From Myxococcus llanfairpwllgwyngyllgogerychwyrndrobwllllantysiliogogogochensis (GTDB taxonomy: Bacteria > Myxococcota > Myxococcia > Myxococcales > Myxococcaceae), in contig NZ_VIFM01000017.1 of assembly GCF_006636215.1 (NCBI RefSeq), positions 1 to 64,000 on the forward strand: a stretch of 64,000 bases of DNA, given 5' to 3'. The notes under the pieces are model-generated. The model searched no databases and was not told the DNA's origin. It was given only the letters and a program-made list of their open reading frames with translations. How positions within the stretch are numbered: the first letter of the stretch is position 1; every line of letters begins with the position of its first letter. Below are positions 63,072-64,000 of the stretch, in pieces. Position numbers and translations under genes: made by a program.

Positions 63072-63859
63072 GGCGCGCTCGCTTCGGTGGGAGCCTGGGG
63101 AGCTGGCGTCACCTGCGCACGGGCCGGGTTGAAGTGCTCCCACTCGAAGTTCTCGAGACGAGAGTCCTCCGGCAGCGTGTCCTTCAAGAGCTTGTTGTTG
63201 ATGCCAATCCAGCTCCTCGCGCCGATGGTCGTCCGGGGCCCCACCATGGCGCCGGCTCCGAGGAACACGTTGTCGCCGATGTTCACCTCGCCCAGCTGCA
63301 CCTTGTCGCCGAGGAACACGTGGCCGAGGACGAAGACATTCGCGCCCATCGTGCAGCCCTTGCCGATGGTGAGCAGCGGGTAGTCCGCGAGGATGGCGAA
63401 GAGGGACGAGTTCACCCCGTACGCGATGCGGGCCCCCATGGCCCGCCAGTACAGATACTTGGTGACGTAGAACGTGAAGAAGAACGGCTGGAGTCCGCAG
63501 ATGCGCACCGCGTGACCCAGACAGAGGACCGAGTACCAGGCGAGGTAGTCCCGGGACAGCTCCATCGCGTAGGTGCCCGGCCGCATGCGAGGGATGCACA
63601 GGCGCATGAGCCAGCACGTCGCCAGGAAGACTCCCGCGAGGACTCCGGGCGCCAGCAGCGCCCACGCGGCGAACCCGGGCCTGTCCCAGCTCCAGCGCAG
63701 GAAGAGCAGGCATGACCACCACGCCACGAGGCCCGGCGGCAGGGCGAATGCCATCGTGATGAGGTCCACGAGGAGCACTCGCGCGAGGCCGAAGGCGCGG
63801 GACTGGTGCTTGAACCGCTGCCTCGCGGTGGCGAGCGCGTCCGTCGCGTCCTGGGTCAC
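63068..63859 (-). CDS. Membrane-associated hexapeptide-repeat acyltransferase-like protein
   Basis: This 263-residue protein starts with GTG overlapping the previous stop. The N-terminal half contains two hydrophobic segments (~27-55 and ~67-87). The C-terminal half has a left-handed beta-helix with hexapeptide periodicity (TIGKGCTMGANVFVLGHVFLGDKVQLGEVNIGDNVFLGAGAMVGPRTTIG...), as in LbH acyl/acetyltransferases. It probably acylates a lipid or sugar at the membrane, using the product of the operon. Confidence 0.8.
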   Translation of the reverse strand: MTQDATDALATARQRFKHQSRAFGLARVLLVDLITMAFALPPGLVAWWSCLLFLRWSWDRPGFAAWALLAPGVLAGVFLATCWLMRLCIPRMRPGTYAMELSRDYLAWYSVLCLGHAVRICGLQPFFFTFYVTKYLYWRAMGARIAYGVNSSLFAILADYPLLTIGKGCTMGANVFVLGHVFLGDKVQLGEVNIGDNVFLGAGAMVGPRTTIGARSWIGINNKLLKDTLPEDSRLENFEWEHFNPARAQVTPAPQAPTEASAP

Positions 63860-64000
63860 GCGGCCTCCTGGTGGACGGGGCTCGGCGCTTCGGGGTTGAC
63901 CTGGAAGAGGGGGAAGTAGGAAGCGACGCGGGCCTCCTCGACGTCACGCGCGAGCTGGGGAATCTCCTCCCAGGTGTAGACGCGCTCGCCGTCCACAGGA
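63856..64000 (-). CDS. C-terminal end of a gene running off the window
   Basis: The minus strand is open from the right edge to the stop at 63856-63858, encoding at least 47 residues (VDGERVYTWEEIPQLARDVEE and SYFPLFQVNPEAP). The stop overlaps the GTG of the acyltransferase gene, so it is the upstream member of the same operon. There is too little to name the product. Confidence 0.7.
   Translation of the reverse strand, partial: PVDGERVYTWEEIPQLARDVEEARVASYFPLFQVNPEAPSPVHQEAA

Overview
The window is high-GC, gene-dense DNA with an unusually large share of secreted proteins: lipoproteins with clear lipoboxes, MopE-type and other Cys-rich proteins, PKD and Ig-like proteins, SGNH, patatin, GH16 and GH45 enzymes. 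Together with two TIGR02996-type repeat-companion proteins, this points to a myxobacterium (Myxococcus/Corallococcus/Pyxidicoccus type). That is an inference from gene content; there is no rRNA or other marker here.

Layout. 1-6.1 kb: the tail of an IS630-type transposase, an amidohydrolase, a lipoprotein, a Tat-exported serine beta-lactamase/esterase and a GH45 endoglucanase homologue. 6.2-12.1 kb (minus): an Ig-like protein, a coupled pair made of a secreted protein and a large EEP-fold nuclease/phosphatase, and a DEAD-box helicase. 12.4-15.6 kb (plus): an ECF sigma factor with a membrane partner, a membrane-anchored protein and a MopE-like Cys-rich protein. 15.7-23.4 kb: a 2364-residue RHS/SpvB lipoprotein ending in a HINT domain and a variable C-terminal domain, overlapped by a probable immunity gene. 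23.6-31.3 kb: an overlapping operon of an AsmA/YdbH-like protein, a DUF1318-like lipoprotein and a PD40/TPR protein. 31.3-43.2 kb: mixed secreted or hypothetical proteins, including SGNH, GH16, an alpha/beta hydrolase, a PKD protein, a lipocalin-like protein and an RTX protein with an M91-type protease domain.

43.2-47.9 kb (minus): a frameshifted lipoprotein gene, a DJ-1/PfpI lipoprotein followed by an AraC regulator, and a zinc-ribbon plus EEP nuclease of lower GC. 48.2-49.9 kb: a two-heme c-type lipoprotein followed by a Kelch remnant. 49.9-53.9 kb (minus): an operon-like set of a patatin phospholipase, a thiaminase I homologue and a small Cys-rich lipoprotein. 54.2-55.7 kb: ahcY preceded by a well-formed SAH riboswitch. 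56-58.4 kb: hypothetical genes. 58.6-64 kb (minus): a tightly overlapping lipid or polyketide-like operon running off the window, with a hexapeptide acyltransferase, two KAS III enzymes, an ACP, an SDR and an acyl-activating enzyme.

The best candidates for new biology are the RHS lipoprotein toxin/immunity pair, the patatin/thiaminase I operon, the two-KASIII operon, the zinc-ribbon EEP nuclease, and the bacterial GH45 with Glu in place of the catalytic-acid Asp.
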